A DNA stretch of 64,000 nucleotides from contig NZ_JARJHT010000002.1 of the NCBI RefSeq assembly GCF_029269745.1, positions 620,001-684,000 on the forward strand, in the 5' to 3' direction. Shown piece after piece: positions 35,360 through 43,619 of this stretch. Both the position numbers and the translations under genes were made by a program. A model generated the notes under the pieces. The model saw only the letters and a list, made by a program, of their open reading frames with translations, had not been told where the DNA came from and did no database searches. Source of the DNA: Polluticoccus soli (lineage in GTDB: Bacteria > Bacteroidota > Bacteroidia > Chitinophagales > Chitinophagaceae). Every line of letters begins with the position of its first letter. The first letter of the stretch is position 1.

Positions 35360-35791
35360 ATGGCGGAGCGAACAGGTTTGCAAGCCGAGATATTGGGTTT
35401 CATTCGCAGTAGTAATGTAGCGACAATTTGTTGCAGCGATGGCAGCTCAGTGCATGCCTTTTGTTGCTTTTATGCTTTTGATAGTAATGGCATACAGCTC
35501 ATATTTAAGTCTAAAGCCGACGCAAGACATTGCCACATACTCAGCCAGAACCCCTGTGTGTCGGGGACAATAATATCTTCGGGAGCTTCCATTCTCAATA
35601 ATAAAGGCATTCAATTTGAAGGCCTGGTAATTCCTCGCTCGGCATCAGCAGAGCACAGATACTATTTAAAGTACTTTTTTGCGATTGGTGTCGAGGGTGA
35701 CCTATACACCATTCGCATCGATCAAATAAAATATACTTCGAGCACAAGCGGCAAGAGGCTAAAGCTTGCGTGGGCCAGAAATAACGAATAA
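35360..35791 (+). CDS. PNPOx-like split-barrel protein
   Basis: 143 residues. LGFIRSSNVATICCSDGSSVHAFCCFYAFD, IQLIFKSKADARHCHIL and SGTIISSGASILNNKGIQFEGLV follow the pyridoxamine-phosphate-oxidase-like FMN-binding split barrel (YhbP type). The small size favours a flavin- or haem-binding single-domain protein over a true PNP oxidase. It starts 5 bases after the thioesterase gene; its end lies close to the queD start, so all four genes from 33050 to 36161 appear co-transcribed. Confidence 0.7.
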   Translation: MAERTGLQAEILGFIRSSNVATICCSDGSSVHAFCCFYAFDSNGIQLIFKSKADARHCHILSQNPCVSGTIISSGASILNNKGIQFEGLVIPRSASAEHRYYLKYFFAIGVEGDLYTIRIDQIKYTSSTSGKRLKLAWARNNE

Positions 35792-35804
35792 AAGAGCTAT
35801 AATA

Positions 35805-36161
35805 ATGATGTTAGTATTTAAAGAGTTTACCTTTGACGCTGCACACTACCTCCCCAATTTGCCAGAGGGGCATAAATGTAGGGGGCTTCACGGTCATACA
35901 TATCGATTAAAGGTGTCGGTAGAAGGTGAGATGGATATTGCAAATGGTTGGGTCATAGATTTTGCCGAACTGAAAAAAGCTGTTTTGCCGATCATTGATC
36001 TGGTTGATCATAAGCTGTTGAATGAAGTAGACGGGCTGGACAATCCTACCTGTGAGATAGTTACTGTATGGTTATGGAATAAACTTAAGCCCATTCTTCC
36101 GGGCTTAAGTTCCATCGAGCTGTATGAAACGCCAACTTCTGGTACCTTTTACAACGGATAA
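35805..36161 (+). CDS. queD: 6-pyruvoyl-tetrahydropterin synthase / QueD family
   Basis: 118 residues from ATG 35805. FTFDAAHYLPNL gives the first Zn-binding His, and CRGLHGHTYRL has the catalytic Cys and two more Zn-binding histidines. DFAELKKAVLPIIDLVDHKLLN holds the Asp-His of the proton relay, and ELYETPTSG ends the active site. It makes 6-carboxy-tetrahydropterin for queuosine, or a related pterin. Placement with unknown Fe-S and flavin genes is unusual. A longer open frame from 35766 overlaps the previous gene. Confidence 0.92.
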   Translation: MMLVFKEFTFDAAHYLPNLPEGHKCRGLHGHTYRLKVSVEGEMDIANGWVIDFAELKKAVLPIIDLVDHKLLNEVDGLDNPTCEIVTVWLWNKLKPILPGLSSIELYETPTSGTFYNG

Positions 36162-36166
36162 GGCTG

Positions 36167-37216
36167 TTATTCAGGTTTGCCAAGTTTGGGGTCTGTGATG
36201 AATGTGGAATCCGTCAGCGTTTTTAGGAATGCAACTAGCTGCTTCTTTTCCATTTCAGTCAGATTAAGCCCTTTTTCCTTTCCTGGTTTGGTCATAATTG
36301 GATCCACGGTGCTAACGCGTTTAACACCGGAGTTATAAAACTCAACAACCTGTTCAAGCGTGGTAAAACGTCCGTCGTGCATATAATGATCGCGGAGGGC
36401 GACATTGCGAAGATTTGCTGTTCGGAATTTTCCCATGTCGGCTGCGTTGCCAGTTACATTGAATAGTCCTTTGTCAATGGTTTTTAAGTAGGGGCTATCT
36501 AGGCCCGTATTATGGAAAAGGTTGTCTGTCATTATCGGATTGACGTGGCAATGAAAACAGTCTCCCTTCTCTGTTGTAAATATCCGGTACCCCATGTATT
36601 CATCTTGCGACAAGTTTACTCTTCCTTGCATGAACCTTTCAAATTTGGTATCCTTCGAAACGAGGGTTCTGATAAATTGAGCTAAAGCGTACGATAGTTC
36701 CTTATAACTGATATTGTCTGCACCGTAGTATTTCTTAAATAGGTCACGGTATTTGGTGCTTGCATTCATTTTGTCCAAATCCGTGCCGAAGAATTCGCTC
36801 ACTTCAAATAGCATAAGTTCCTCCACAGTGCCTTTTTTCGACCCATCCCACATGTAGTTTGTGTTCCAGGCAAGATTGACGTGAGGGAGAACCGGCATCA
36901 TGCCGGCATAGAGACCGGGAACGGTAAACCCTTTCTCCTGTAGGTGGCAGGAGGCGCAAGCTCTTCCGTCTCTGGAGAGGATCGGGTCGTAATAGAGCAT
37001 GCGCCCCAGTTGAATCCGCTCTTCGTAAAGTTTATTATCATCCGGAATGTATGCCTTTGGAAAATATGCGGGGTACGGTAGTTCATAAGGGGTCATTTTT
37101 ACTACCGTGTCAACCGGCGGGGTAGGCGGTGGAGGGTCATTTTCCTTTTTGCAAGATATGAGAGTAGTGGCAAGCGTCACACCGAGTATTGCAGCTATAA
37201 TATTTCCTTGTTTCAT
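36167..37216 (-). CDS. Di-haem MauG/cytochrome-c-peroxidase family protein (MbnH-like)
   Basis: 349 residues. A lipoprotein signal (GVTLATTLISCKKEND) and a Pro-rich linker are followed by two haem-c motifs: CASCHLQEKGF near residue 90 and CFHCHVNPIMTDN near residue 225. The family either reduces H2O2 or oxidises partner proteins (MauG, MbnH). The preceding co-transcribed gene is MbnP-like, so the MbnH role, oxidising a Trp of MbnP to build a copper site, is the best inference. The genes are 16 bases apart. Confidence 0.85.
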   Translation of the reverse strand: MKQGNIIAAILGVTLATTLISCKKENDPPPPTPPVDTVVKMTPYELPYPAYFPKAYIPDDNKLYEERIQLGRMLYYDPILSRDGRACASCHLQEKGFTVPGLYAGMMPVLPHVNLAWNTNYMWDGSKKGTVEELMLFEVSEFFGTDLDKMNASTKYRDLFKKYYGADNISYKELSYALAQFIRTLVSKDTKFERFMQGRVNLSQDEYMGYRIFTTEKGDCFHCHVNPIMTDNLFHNTGLDSPYLKTIDKGLFNVTGNAADMGKFRTANLRNVALRDHYMHDGRFTTLEQVVEFYNSGVKRVSTVDPIMTKPGKEKGLNLTEMEKKQLVAFLKTLTDSTFITDPKLGKPE

Positions 37217-37232
37217 AAAGATATTTTATTGA

Positions 37233-37955
37233 TCATTTCACCGTGAAAACGTCAGTTCCGTTTTCCTTTAATTTTAACATCAGTGCTTCATTTCCCATAC
37301 TGTATACACCATCCTTTGAGAAGTCATATTGATGTGGGCTGCGAAACCATTCGTTGATATTCATCGTCATTGCCAACGGATTTTGAGTATGTTCATTAAG
37401 TAAATACGCGCAATGAAAACCAGCAGCAACCTGGTATCCAGGTTTTCCGAGATGCATTGCAAAGCCAGGGGTTTGAGTGCCATCGTTCCAGCGGCCTTCC
37501 AATTTTAGAAAGTGATATCCTCCTCCCATCATTTGGGGCCAGTCCATCACCGCATTTTCCATCGTGGATGACAGTCCGCCGGAGACGTTGTATTTCGGAG
37601 TCACTCCGATCAGAAAACTTACTGAGTCGATGTATTTAAATGGAAAGTCTTCAAACATGATCGGCCCCTTAGCGGCTGTGCGGGCATCAACGTAAATAAC
37701 CGTGTCGATATGCTCCACCAATTGTCTGTTGCCATAAAATTTGAAGTCGCTAAGAAAATACTGGAGGCGCTCAATACTGTAAGTATTGCCTGCTTCATTT
37801 CTATAGGTAAGCTCATCCCACACCATGGGTTTGCCATCTACGTTATGGTTTATTTGTATTCGCAAAGTGCCGGCTCGCTTTTCGTCCGATTTCTTACAGC
37901 TAAAGACCAATGTGGCCATTAGGAGACATGTTGCGGTATAGATGATCGTTTTCAC
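37233..37955 (-). CDS. MbnP-like copper-binding lipoprotein
   Basis: 240 residues. The lipoprotein signal ends at LVFSCKKSD. The body has IQINHNVDGKPMVWDELTYRNEAGN, SIERLQYFLSDFKFY and MGGGYHFLKLEGRWND, matching the MbnP family (a periplasmic protein whose conserved Trp is converted to kynurenine by the partner di-haem enzyme, creating a Cu(I) site). The partner gene follows directly. In this island it could manage copper needed by NosZ. It is divergent from hemN and shares an Fnr-type dyad centred 53 bases from its start. Confidence 0.85.
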   Translation of the reverse strand: MKTIIYTATCLLMATLVFSCKKSDEKRAGTLRIQINHNVDGKPMVWDELTYRNEAGNTYSIERLQYFLSDFKFYGNRQLVEHIDTVIYVDARTAAKGPIMFEDFPFKYIDSVSFLIGVTPKYNVSGGLSSTMENAVMDWPQMMGGGYHFLKLEGRWNDGTQTPGFAMHLGKPGYQVAAGFHCAYLLNEHTQNPLAMTMNINEWFRSPHQYDFSKDGVYSMGNEALMLKLKENGTDVFTVK

Positions 37956-38001
37956 ATGCTTTTATTTATCTGCAAGATTGACCAAGTTCAGCAAACGAAA
38001 T

Positions 38002-38015
38002 ATGACCAATGTCAT
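38002..38015. promoter_or_regulatory. Fnr/Crp-type dyad between mbnP-like gene and hemN
   Basis: ATGAC-CAAT-GTCAT, perfect, with AT flanks extending the symmetry. Centred 53 bases before mbnP-like (minus) and about 98 before the chosen hemN start. It suits class II activation of the minus-strand operon. Confidence 0.7.
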
Positions 38016-38040
38016 ATTATGGGCACGGTCAGGAGGGGCG

Positions 38041-38054
38041 CTGACAGCGGTCAG
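38041..38054. promoter_or_regulatory. Second Fnr/Crp-type dyad upstream of hemN
   Basis: CTGAC-AGCG-GTCAG, perfect 5-bp arms. Its centre lies 58 bases before the hemN ATG at 38106, a suitable distance for activation; it would be very close to the alternative ATG at 38064, which argues for the later start. Confidence 0.65.
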
Positions 38055-38105
38055 TAATTAGGCATGGTACCCGGCGTAATTTGCGTACCAGCTAATGAAT
38101 GTTGT

Positions 38106-39470
38106 ATGGAAGACCTCCAACTGGCGAAGAAGTATAATGTGCCTGTTCCCAGATATACCAGCTATCCAACGGTGCCTTACTGGAAGGACAAGATCGATGC
38201 GAAAGACTGGGCAAATGAGTTTACAAGCCGGTTTAAGCAGGATAATAATGCTGCCGGGATAAGTGTGTATATACACCTGCCATTCTGTGAATCGCTTTGT
38301 ACGTATTGCGGATGCAATAAAAAGATAACCACTAATCATGGGGTGGAAGGAGACTATATAGACGCCGTTCTAAAGGAATGGAGATTATACCTCGATCTCG
38401 TTGACGAAAAACCATTGATACGGGAATTGCATCTGGGGGGCGGTACGCCGACCTTCTTTTCGCCGAAAAACCTGGAAAGGCTGATCAATGGCATCTTGCA
38501 TGGAGCGCACAAAGCAAACGACGCTGAATTTAGCTTCGAAGGACACCCCAATAATACTACAAAAGAACATTTACAGGCTTTATACAACCTCGGATTTCGG
38601 CGAGTAAGTTTTGGCGTTCAGGACAATGATCCCGAAGTGCAGCGAGTGATAAACAGAATTCAACCATTTGAAAAAGTGGCCGCTGTGACTGCGTGGGCGC
38701 GAGAGCTCGGCTACCGGTCGATAAATTTTGATCTTATCTATGGCTTGCCACTGCAGCACATGGATGGCTTAAGAAAAACAATAGCTGATTGTATCCGTTT
38801 GCGCTCGGATAGGGTGGCTTTCTATAGTTACGCGCATGTGCCGTGGACAAGTCGCGGACAAAGATTATTTGACGAGAAAGATCTACCCGGCCCGGAAGAT
38901 AAATTGCAGCTGTATTTAGCAGGTAAAAAGCTTTTTCTTGATGGCGGTTATAGTGACATTGGCATGGATCATTTTTCCGTACCTGGAGATGATTTACATC
39001 AAGCGTGGAAATCCGGACACCTGCATCGCAACTTCATGGGTTACACCACACAAAAGACAACGATGCTGATCGGTTTAGGTGTCTCGGCAATTAGCGATAT
39101 CGGAACAGCCTTTGGCCAAAATGCGAAGGCACTTCACGACTACTACCGTCTGTTGGATGAAAATGTCTTGCCATTGCAAAAGGGCATATTTCTGACGGAG
39201 GAAGATATTGTCTTCAGACGCTATATACTTGATCTCACCTGTAAGGGCAAAACGAGTTTTGTCGAGCAATGTTATGAAGCTCTCAAAGAGTTTACTTTTC
39301 CGCAGCTAAACCTATTACAAAAAGACGGTCTGGTTAAGTGCACAGAACATGACGTAACTATAACCGACATAGGAATGCAGTTTGTCAGGGTGATATCTAG
39401 TGCGTTTGATCTGCATTTGTTGCGGAACACCGGATATAAAACAACCCAAACATTTAGTAAAGCGGTTTAA
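38106..39470 (+). CDS. hemN: Oxygen-independent coproporphyrinogen III oxidase
   Basis: About 454 residues. After MEDLQLAKKYNVPVPRYTSYPTVPYW comes the radical-SAM cluster motif CESLCTYCGC (Cys-x3-Cys-x2-Cys), then LHLGGGTPTFF and FGVQDNDPEVQ, all typical of HemN. It decarboxylates coproporphyrinogen III to protoporphyrinogen IX without oxygen, supplying haem for the cytochromes and NOR when oxygen is low. Two Fnr-type dyads lie upstream. The ATG at 38106 matches known family N-termini; the frame is open from 38064. Confidence 0.95.
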   Translation: MEDLQLAKKYNVPVPRYTSYPTVPYWKDKIDAKDWANEFTSRFKQDNNAAGISVYIHLPFCESLCTYCGCNKKITTNHGVEGDYIDAVLKEWRLYLDLVDEKPLIRELHLGGGTPTFFSPKNLERLINGILHGAHKANDAEFSFEGHPNNTTKEHLQALYNLGFRRVSFGVQDNDPEVQRVINRIQPFEKVAAVTAWARELGYRSINFDLIYGLPLQHMDGLRKTIADCIRLRSDRVAFYSYAHVPWTSRGQRLFDEKDLPGPEDKLQLYLAGKKLFLDGGYSDIGMDHFSVPGDDLHQAWKSGHLHRNFMGYTTQKTTMLIGLGVSAISDIGTAFGQNAKALHDYYRLLDENVLPLQKGIFLTEEDIVFRRYILDLTCKGKTSFVEQCYEALKEFTFPQLNLLQKDGLVKCTEHDVTITDIGMQFVRVISSAFDLHLLRNTGYKTTQTFSKAV

Positions 39471-40313
39471 TTGATCAACGAACCATCACCTGGTGACTAG
39501 TGAAGGGATATTTGCTTAATACACGTGTTAAAACGAGTTAAGACAAGCAAAAATTATTGTTACAATAAAACATCAAATTTACATTTTAGCAACAGGCCAA
39601 AACCCACATACATTGCTGGTTATTATTATCAGAAATCGTACCTTTGTAAGGTTAGACAGGAAACTGCGAAACACAAACCGCATGGGCACATGTTGATGAT
39701 GTTTGTGTATTTGCTATAGTAAATTCTATCACCCAATGGCGAAAGATCAAATTGACGGCCAAACGGCCAATACCTGGATAGGTTAGTCTGGTAAAAACGC
39801 TCAGGCTGTAACATTTCTTCTCATAACTGGTAGCGGCAACAAAGGTTATCATTTCTGCAAACGCAATATTTTATGCGGAATCTTTTCAAGTTATTATCCC
39901 TCCAAATTTGGCTGTGCAAATGTCGCATGCAGAACAATGTTGTTTCTAAAAATGCCACAAAACGACAACAAACGGCAACAATTTTTGACGGAATGTCTTG
40001 TCCAATATAGTGAATCAAGTCAGGGTCAGGAGGGAGGCGATTCGACAGCCTTTCCTGCCATTTTCTATCTGATTAGCGGTTTTAGTGATCATTTAGTAAG
40101 CTAATTATTCCCCAAAGCCTGTGCAATGTTCAAAAAAAATAAATGTGTGCCGAAGCCCCTGCTGAAATAGGTATTGGCATTCCACTTGTCTGCTATCGAT
40201 AATAGTTCCAGTTGCCACTGGGCTTGCTTTCATAACTGTGTAAAACTTATACTTCTGTATGCAAAAAAGGAAAATTCTATTATTTTTAGTCGACAGATTT
40301 TCAAACCTATTAT
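39471..40313. other. 843-base intergenic region holding repeat copy B
   Basis: No intact gene is visible on either strand. It holds a -7-like TACCTTTG at 39639-39646 and the decayed repeat at 39708-39984. The remaining bases up to the MORN-protein start hold short stop-rich frames only. It marks the right boundary of the nitrogen-oxide island. Confidence 0.65.
39708..39984 (+). repeat. Degenerate dispersed repeat, copy B (right flank of nitrogen-oxide island)
   Basis: Collinear with 16644-17006 in the same orientation, with an internal deletion of about 80 bases and many substitutions, so no long frame is preserved. Its 3' end contains a 24-base stretch (39958-39981) that is identical, in reverse orientation, to 54395-54418. 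The three copies together form a dispersed family. Confidence 0.6.
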
Positions 40314-43300
40314 ATGCCAAGATTCACTATTGTTGGGTTCACGTCCCTTATCCTTTCGTCTCTATCCTTTTTTGCTTCAAATGCAGTTGCTCAAAATTCC
40401 CTGAAGGATTCAAAACTGCTTATTAATAAAGGTATCGAGTTATTCGAAGAAGACAAGTACAAAGAGGCTCTTACCTACTTTTTACAAGTGCCTGAGGGAG
40501 ACACTAATTTTTCGACCGCTAAATACGAAACCGTACTTACTTACCTGGCTGACAGCGCTTTTGAGCGCTCTACACAGGTGGCGTTTGAAGGCATGAAGTT
40601 GACGAACTCAGACAAACGGCAACTGCTGTACCTCGTGGCGCACGCGTATGACTACCGGGGAAAAACGGATAGTGCCGTTTATTTCTACGATAGTTTAGCC
40701 CGCGCCTATCCAACCGATAATCTTGCGTATTATGAAAAATCGGTAGTGTACTATCAAAAGCATGATTTTGATAAGGCGATACAGCTACTAGAGAAGGCGC
40801 TGATGATAAACCCCTACCACTATCGCTCGCATGCGGTGCTGGGGAATATCTATTTGCAGCAAGGCAGGCTAACCGAGGCATTTATGGCCAGCGCAGCATC
40901 ATTGTTGTTTACTAATGATGCCAAGGTGGCTAGTGGCGCGATCACATCGTTGGGCGCTATAGCCCGGCAAAGCCAGGAAGTATCAGACTATTACGACCAG
41001 CGCAAAGACGATATTGAGCTATACAACGAAATAGACGAGATCATCCACGCAAAACTGGCGCTGAACAAAGGCTACAATATTACTTCGGTGATGGGAGAAG
41101 AGAATATAGTAAAAGTAGCGCATGCTATTATGGAAAAGCTCTCGTATGATAAGAGATCGACGAATTTTGCGATGCAATATTATGTTCCGCTATTCCAGGA
41201 GGTTTACCAGAAGGGCATGTTCGATCCGTTCATGTTACTCCTGTTTTCCAATTATGGCATAGAGGTAGTTGAACAATATGCAAAGAAGCAAAAACGGGAC
41301 ATGTCCGAAGTGAAAAAGTTGGTATTCCCTTACTGGGACCATGTGATATCGACTCGCACACTCGAATATTACAAACGTGAAAAGGCACCCATGTTGTACG
41401 CATACAATCAAAATAGTGGTACCTATATAGTAGGCAACTTAGTTATGGAGAAAGGTGATATTGCGTTCAGGGAAGGGCATACAAAACTTTACGATGATGC
41501 GCACCTTGTCGCAGAAGGAAAATTCAACAATAACGGCAATAAAGAAGGTCTGTGGCGTTATTACTACTCCAACGGAATATTGCGCCTTACTGAAACGTAT
41601 AAGAACGGTGTGATACAAGGAGAGGCCCACGAATATCGCAACAACGGTTTCCTCTCAGAGGTGCGTAAATACAACAACTCCGGAGAGCTGACCGAGGAAC
41701 AGGAGTATACGTACAATGGTATACTTGATAATACTACTATCATTCAGCCTGATAAGGAAAACGAGGTCATTGCATACCATCTTGACGGACGAAAACAGAC
41801 AACGCTGAAAGTAAAGAACGGTTCACTGGTGGACGGTAAGTACAAGTGGTTCTACAGCAACGGGAGCCTGGAAAAGGAGATGGAAATACTGGACGGAAAG
41901 ACCTCCGGAGAATACAAGGAGTATTATGACAATGGCCGGTTGAAAGAGCATGGGATTTACCGAAAAGGCGATCGCGATGGGCTATATACTACATATTATG
42001 AGAATGGCAAAAAGGAATCGGAACTGAACTATAAAAGCGGTGAGGGTGATGGCGAACAAATATCGTATAATGAACGTGGGCAAGTGATTTCGAAGACTGC
42101 CTTCAAGGGCGGCAAACGCAATGGCAAAGACATTCGGCTTAGCGATGAAAGAGAATACTACATCATCGATTATAAAAATGACGTACCTATAGGGTACACG
42201 TTTAAAGGCCCTGATGGTAGAGAGATAAAAGAAGCGTCAAAAAATCTGTCATCACTAAAGGTGTATTATGCCAATGGTAATCTAAAAGCAGATTTGCCGT
42301 TAAAAGAGGGAATGGTAAATGGACAAGCAAAGTACTATTTTAATACCGGCAGTCTTCGTGAAGTTGTGAATTTTGAGGATGATATACGAGATGGCACCGC
42401 TAAAGAATACTATAAGAATGGTAAACTCTATATGGTATCCGAATATGTAAAAGGAGAGCACACTGGCTCATATAAAGGATATTATATTAATGGCCAACTA
42501 CAAGGAGAAGGATGGCTTATTAATGATAAGAAAGAAGGGATTTGGCGATTTTACAACGTAGCCGGCAAACTGGAGCGAGAAGCTTTCTATCTGAATAACC
42601 AGGTCAACGGCCCCTCAAGGCACTATGATGGTAATGGAAAGATCAAATACATGGACTATTACGATAGGGATCTGATCGTGCGTATGGAGCAGTATAACAA
42701 TGCAGGAAAGATCGTTCACGAGCAGTCGTTCTCTATGGGAACTGGTAAGTACTATTTCATTTTCCCTAACGGTAATATTTCATTCGAGGCGCAGTTGAAG
42801 AATGGTCAATATGAAGGAGCTTACACTTCTTATTATCCGGATAAGACAGTGAAAGAAACAGGCTTTTATAAGAATGGCGAAAGGGACAGCTTTGTGATCA
42901 GCTATTTCCCAGGCGGGCAGGAAAGCAGTAAAGGTCATTTCCGTAATGGCAGGAAAGACGGCAAATGGACACACCATAGTTTTGACGGCAAGCTGGAACG
43001 CGAGACTGACTATGTGAAGGGGGATGAACACGGTAAGGATAAAGTATACCTGCATGGTGAATTGCGACATGAGTATAATATGGATTATGACTATATGGAC
43101 GGAGATCAGATATTTTATGGTGAGGGGAAGAAGATAGCTCTTGTACATAGCTTCAAGGAGCACTGTATCATAGGATACACCTATGAAAGCAACGATGGCA
43201 AGCTCCAGCCGCTAGTACCGGTGAAGAACGGCACCGCTAAGATCGTATCTTATTACCCAAATGGTAAAAAGGCAATGGAGCTGAATATGCGGGAAAATAT

Positions 43301-43619
43301 GTATGAAGGCAAGATGACAACTTATTATAGCAACGGTAATGTAGCCGATGAAAAGACTTATTCTGGCAGGGAACTGAATGGTCCGTTCAAATGTTTCTAC
43401 CTGGACGGGAAACCATCTTACGAAGCGACCTACAAGGACGATGTGTTGAACGGAGAAGAGAAATTATATGGGGCTAATGGAAAACTTTTGATACACGCGA
43501 ATTTTGTGATGGGAGAGCAACATGGGCCACAGATGTATAGTGACCCTAAAACTGGCAGGAGCTATAAGCTCACTTATGAACATGGCGCACTGTTAACTAT
43601 GGAAAATCTAAGCATGTGA
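40314..43619 (+). CDS. Exported TPR + MORN/YwqK-repeat protein
   Basis: 1101 residues. Signal peptide (TSLILSSLSFFASNAVAQ). Residues about 25-230 contain TPR units (LINKGIELFEEDKYKEALTYF, AIQLLEKALMINPYHYRSHA). From about residue 370 to the end there are some two dozen MORN/YwqK-type repeats of roughly 22-24 residues (YYSNGxL...YKNGxxxGxxxxYYxNG). The domain name YwqK antitoxin is inherited from Bacillus; here it is an exported scaffold of unknown role. The stop codon overlaps the next gene start by 4 bases. Confidence 0.85.
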   Translation: MPRFTIVGFTSLILSSLSFFASNAVAQNSLKDSKLLINKGIELFEEDKYKEALTYFLQVPEGDTNFSTAKYETVLTYLADSAFERSTQVAFEGMKLTNSDKRQLLYLVAHAYDYRGKTDSAVYFYDSLARAYPTDNLAYYEKSVVYYQKHDFDKAIQLLEKALMINPYHYRSHAVLGNIYLQQGRLTEAFMASAASLLFTNDAKVASGAITSLGAIARQSQEVSDYYDQRKDDIELYNEIDEIIHAKLALNKGYNITSVMGEENIVKVAHAIMEKLSYDKRSTNFAMQYYVPLFQEVYQKGMFDPFMLLLFSNYGIEVVEQYAKKQKRDMSEVKKLVFPYWDHVISTRTLEYYKREKAPMLYAYNQNSGTYIVGNLVMEKGDIAFREGHTKLYDDAHLVAEGKFNNNGNKEGLWRYYYSNGILRLTETYKNGVIQGEAHEYRNNGFLSEVRKYNNSGELTEEQEYTYNGILDNTTIIQPDKENEVIAYHLDGRKQTTLKVKNGSLVDGKYKWFYSNGSLEKEMEILDGKTSGEYKEYYDNGRLKEHGIYRKGDRDGLYTTYYENGKKESELNYKSGEGDGEQISYNERGQVISKTAFKGGKRNGKDIRLSDEREYYIIDYKNDVPIGYTFKGPDGREIKEASKNLSSLKVYYANGNLKADLPLKEGMVNGQAKYYFNTGSLREVVNFEDDIRDGTAKEYYKNGKLYMVSEYVKGEHTGSYKGYYINGQLQGEGWLINDKKEGIWRFYNVAGKLEREAFYLNNQVNGPSRHYDGNGKIKYMDYYDRDLIVRMEQYNNAGKIVHEQSFSMGTGKYYFIFPNGNISFEAQLKNGQYEGAYTSYYPDKTVKETGFYKNGERDSFVISYFPGGQESSKGHFRNGRKDGKWTHHSFDGKLERETDYVKGDEHGKDKVYLHGELRHEYNMDYDYMDGDQIFYGEGKKIALVHSFKEHCIIGYTYESNDGKLQPLVPVKNGTAKIVSYYPNGKKAMELNMRENMYEGKMTTYYSNGNVADEKTYSGRELNGPFKCFYLDGKPSYEATYKDDVLNGEEKLYGANGKLLIHANFVMGEQHGPQMYSDPKTGRSYKLTYEHGALLTMENLSM

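Noticed and set aside
16644-39984. Repeat copies A and B as template and variable repeats of a diversity-generating retroelement
   Set aside because: Differences are not limited to adenines, indels are present, and no reverse transcriptase gene is in the window.
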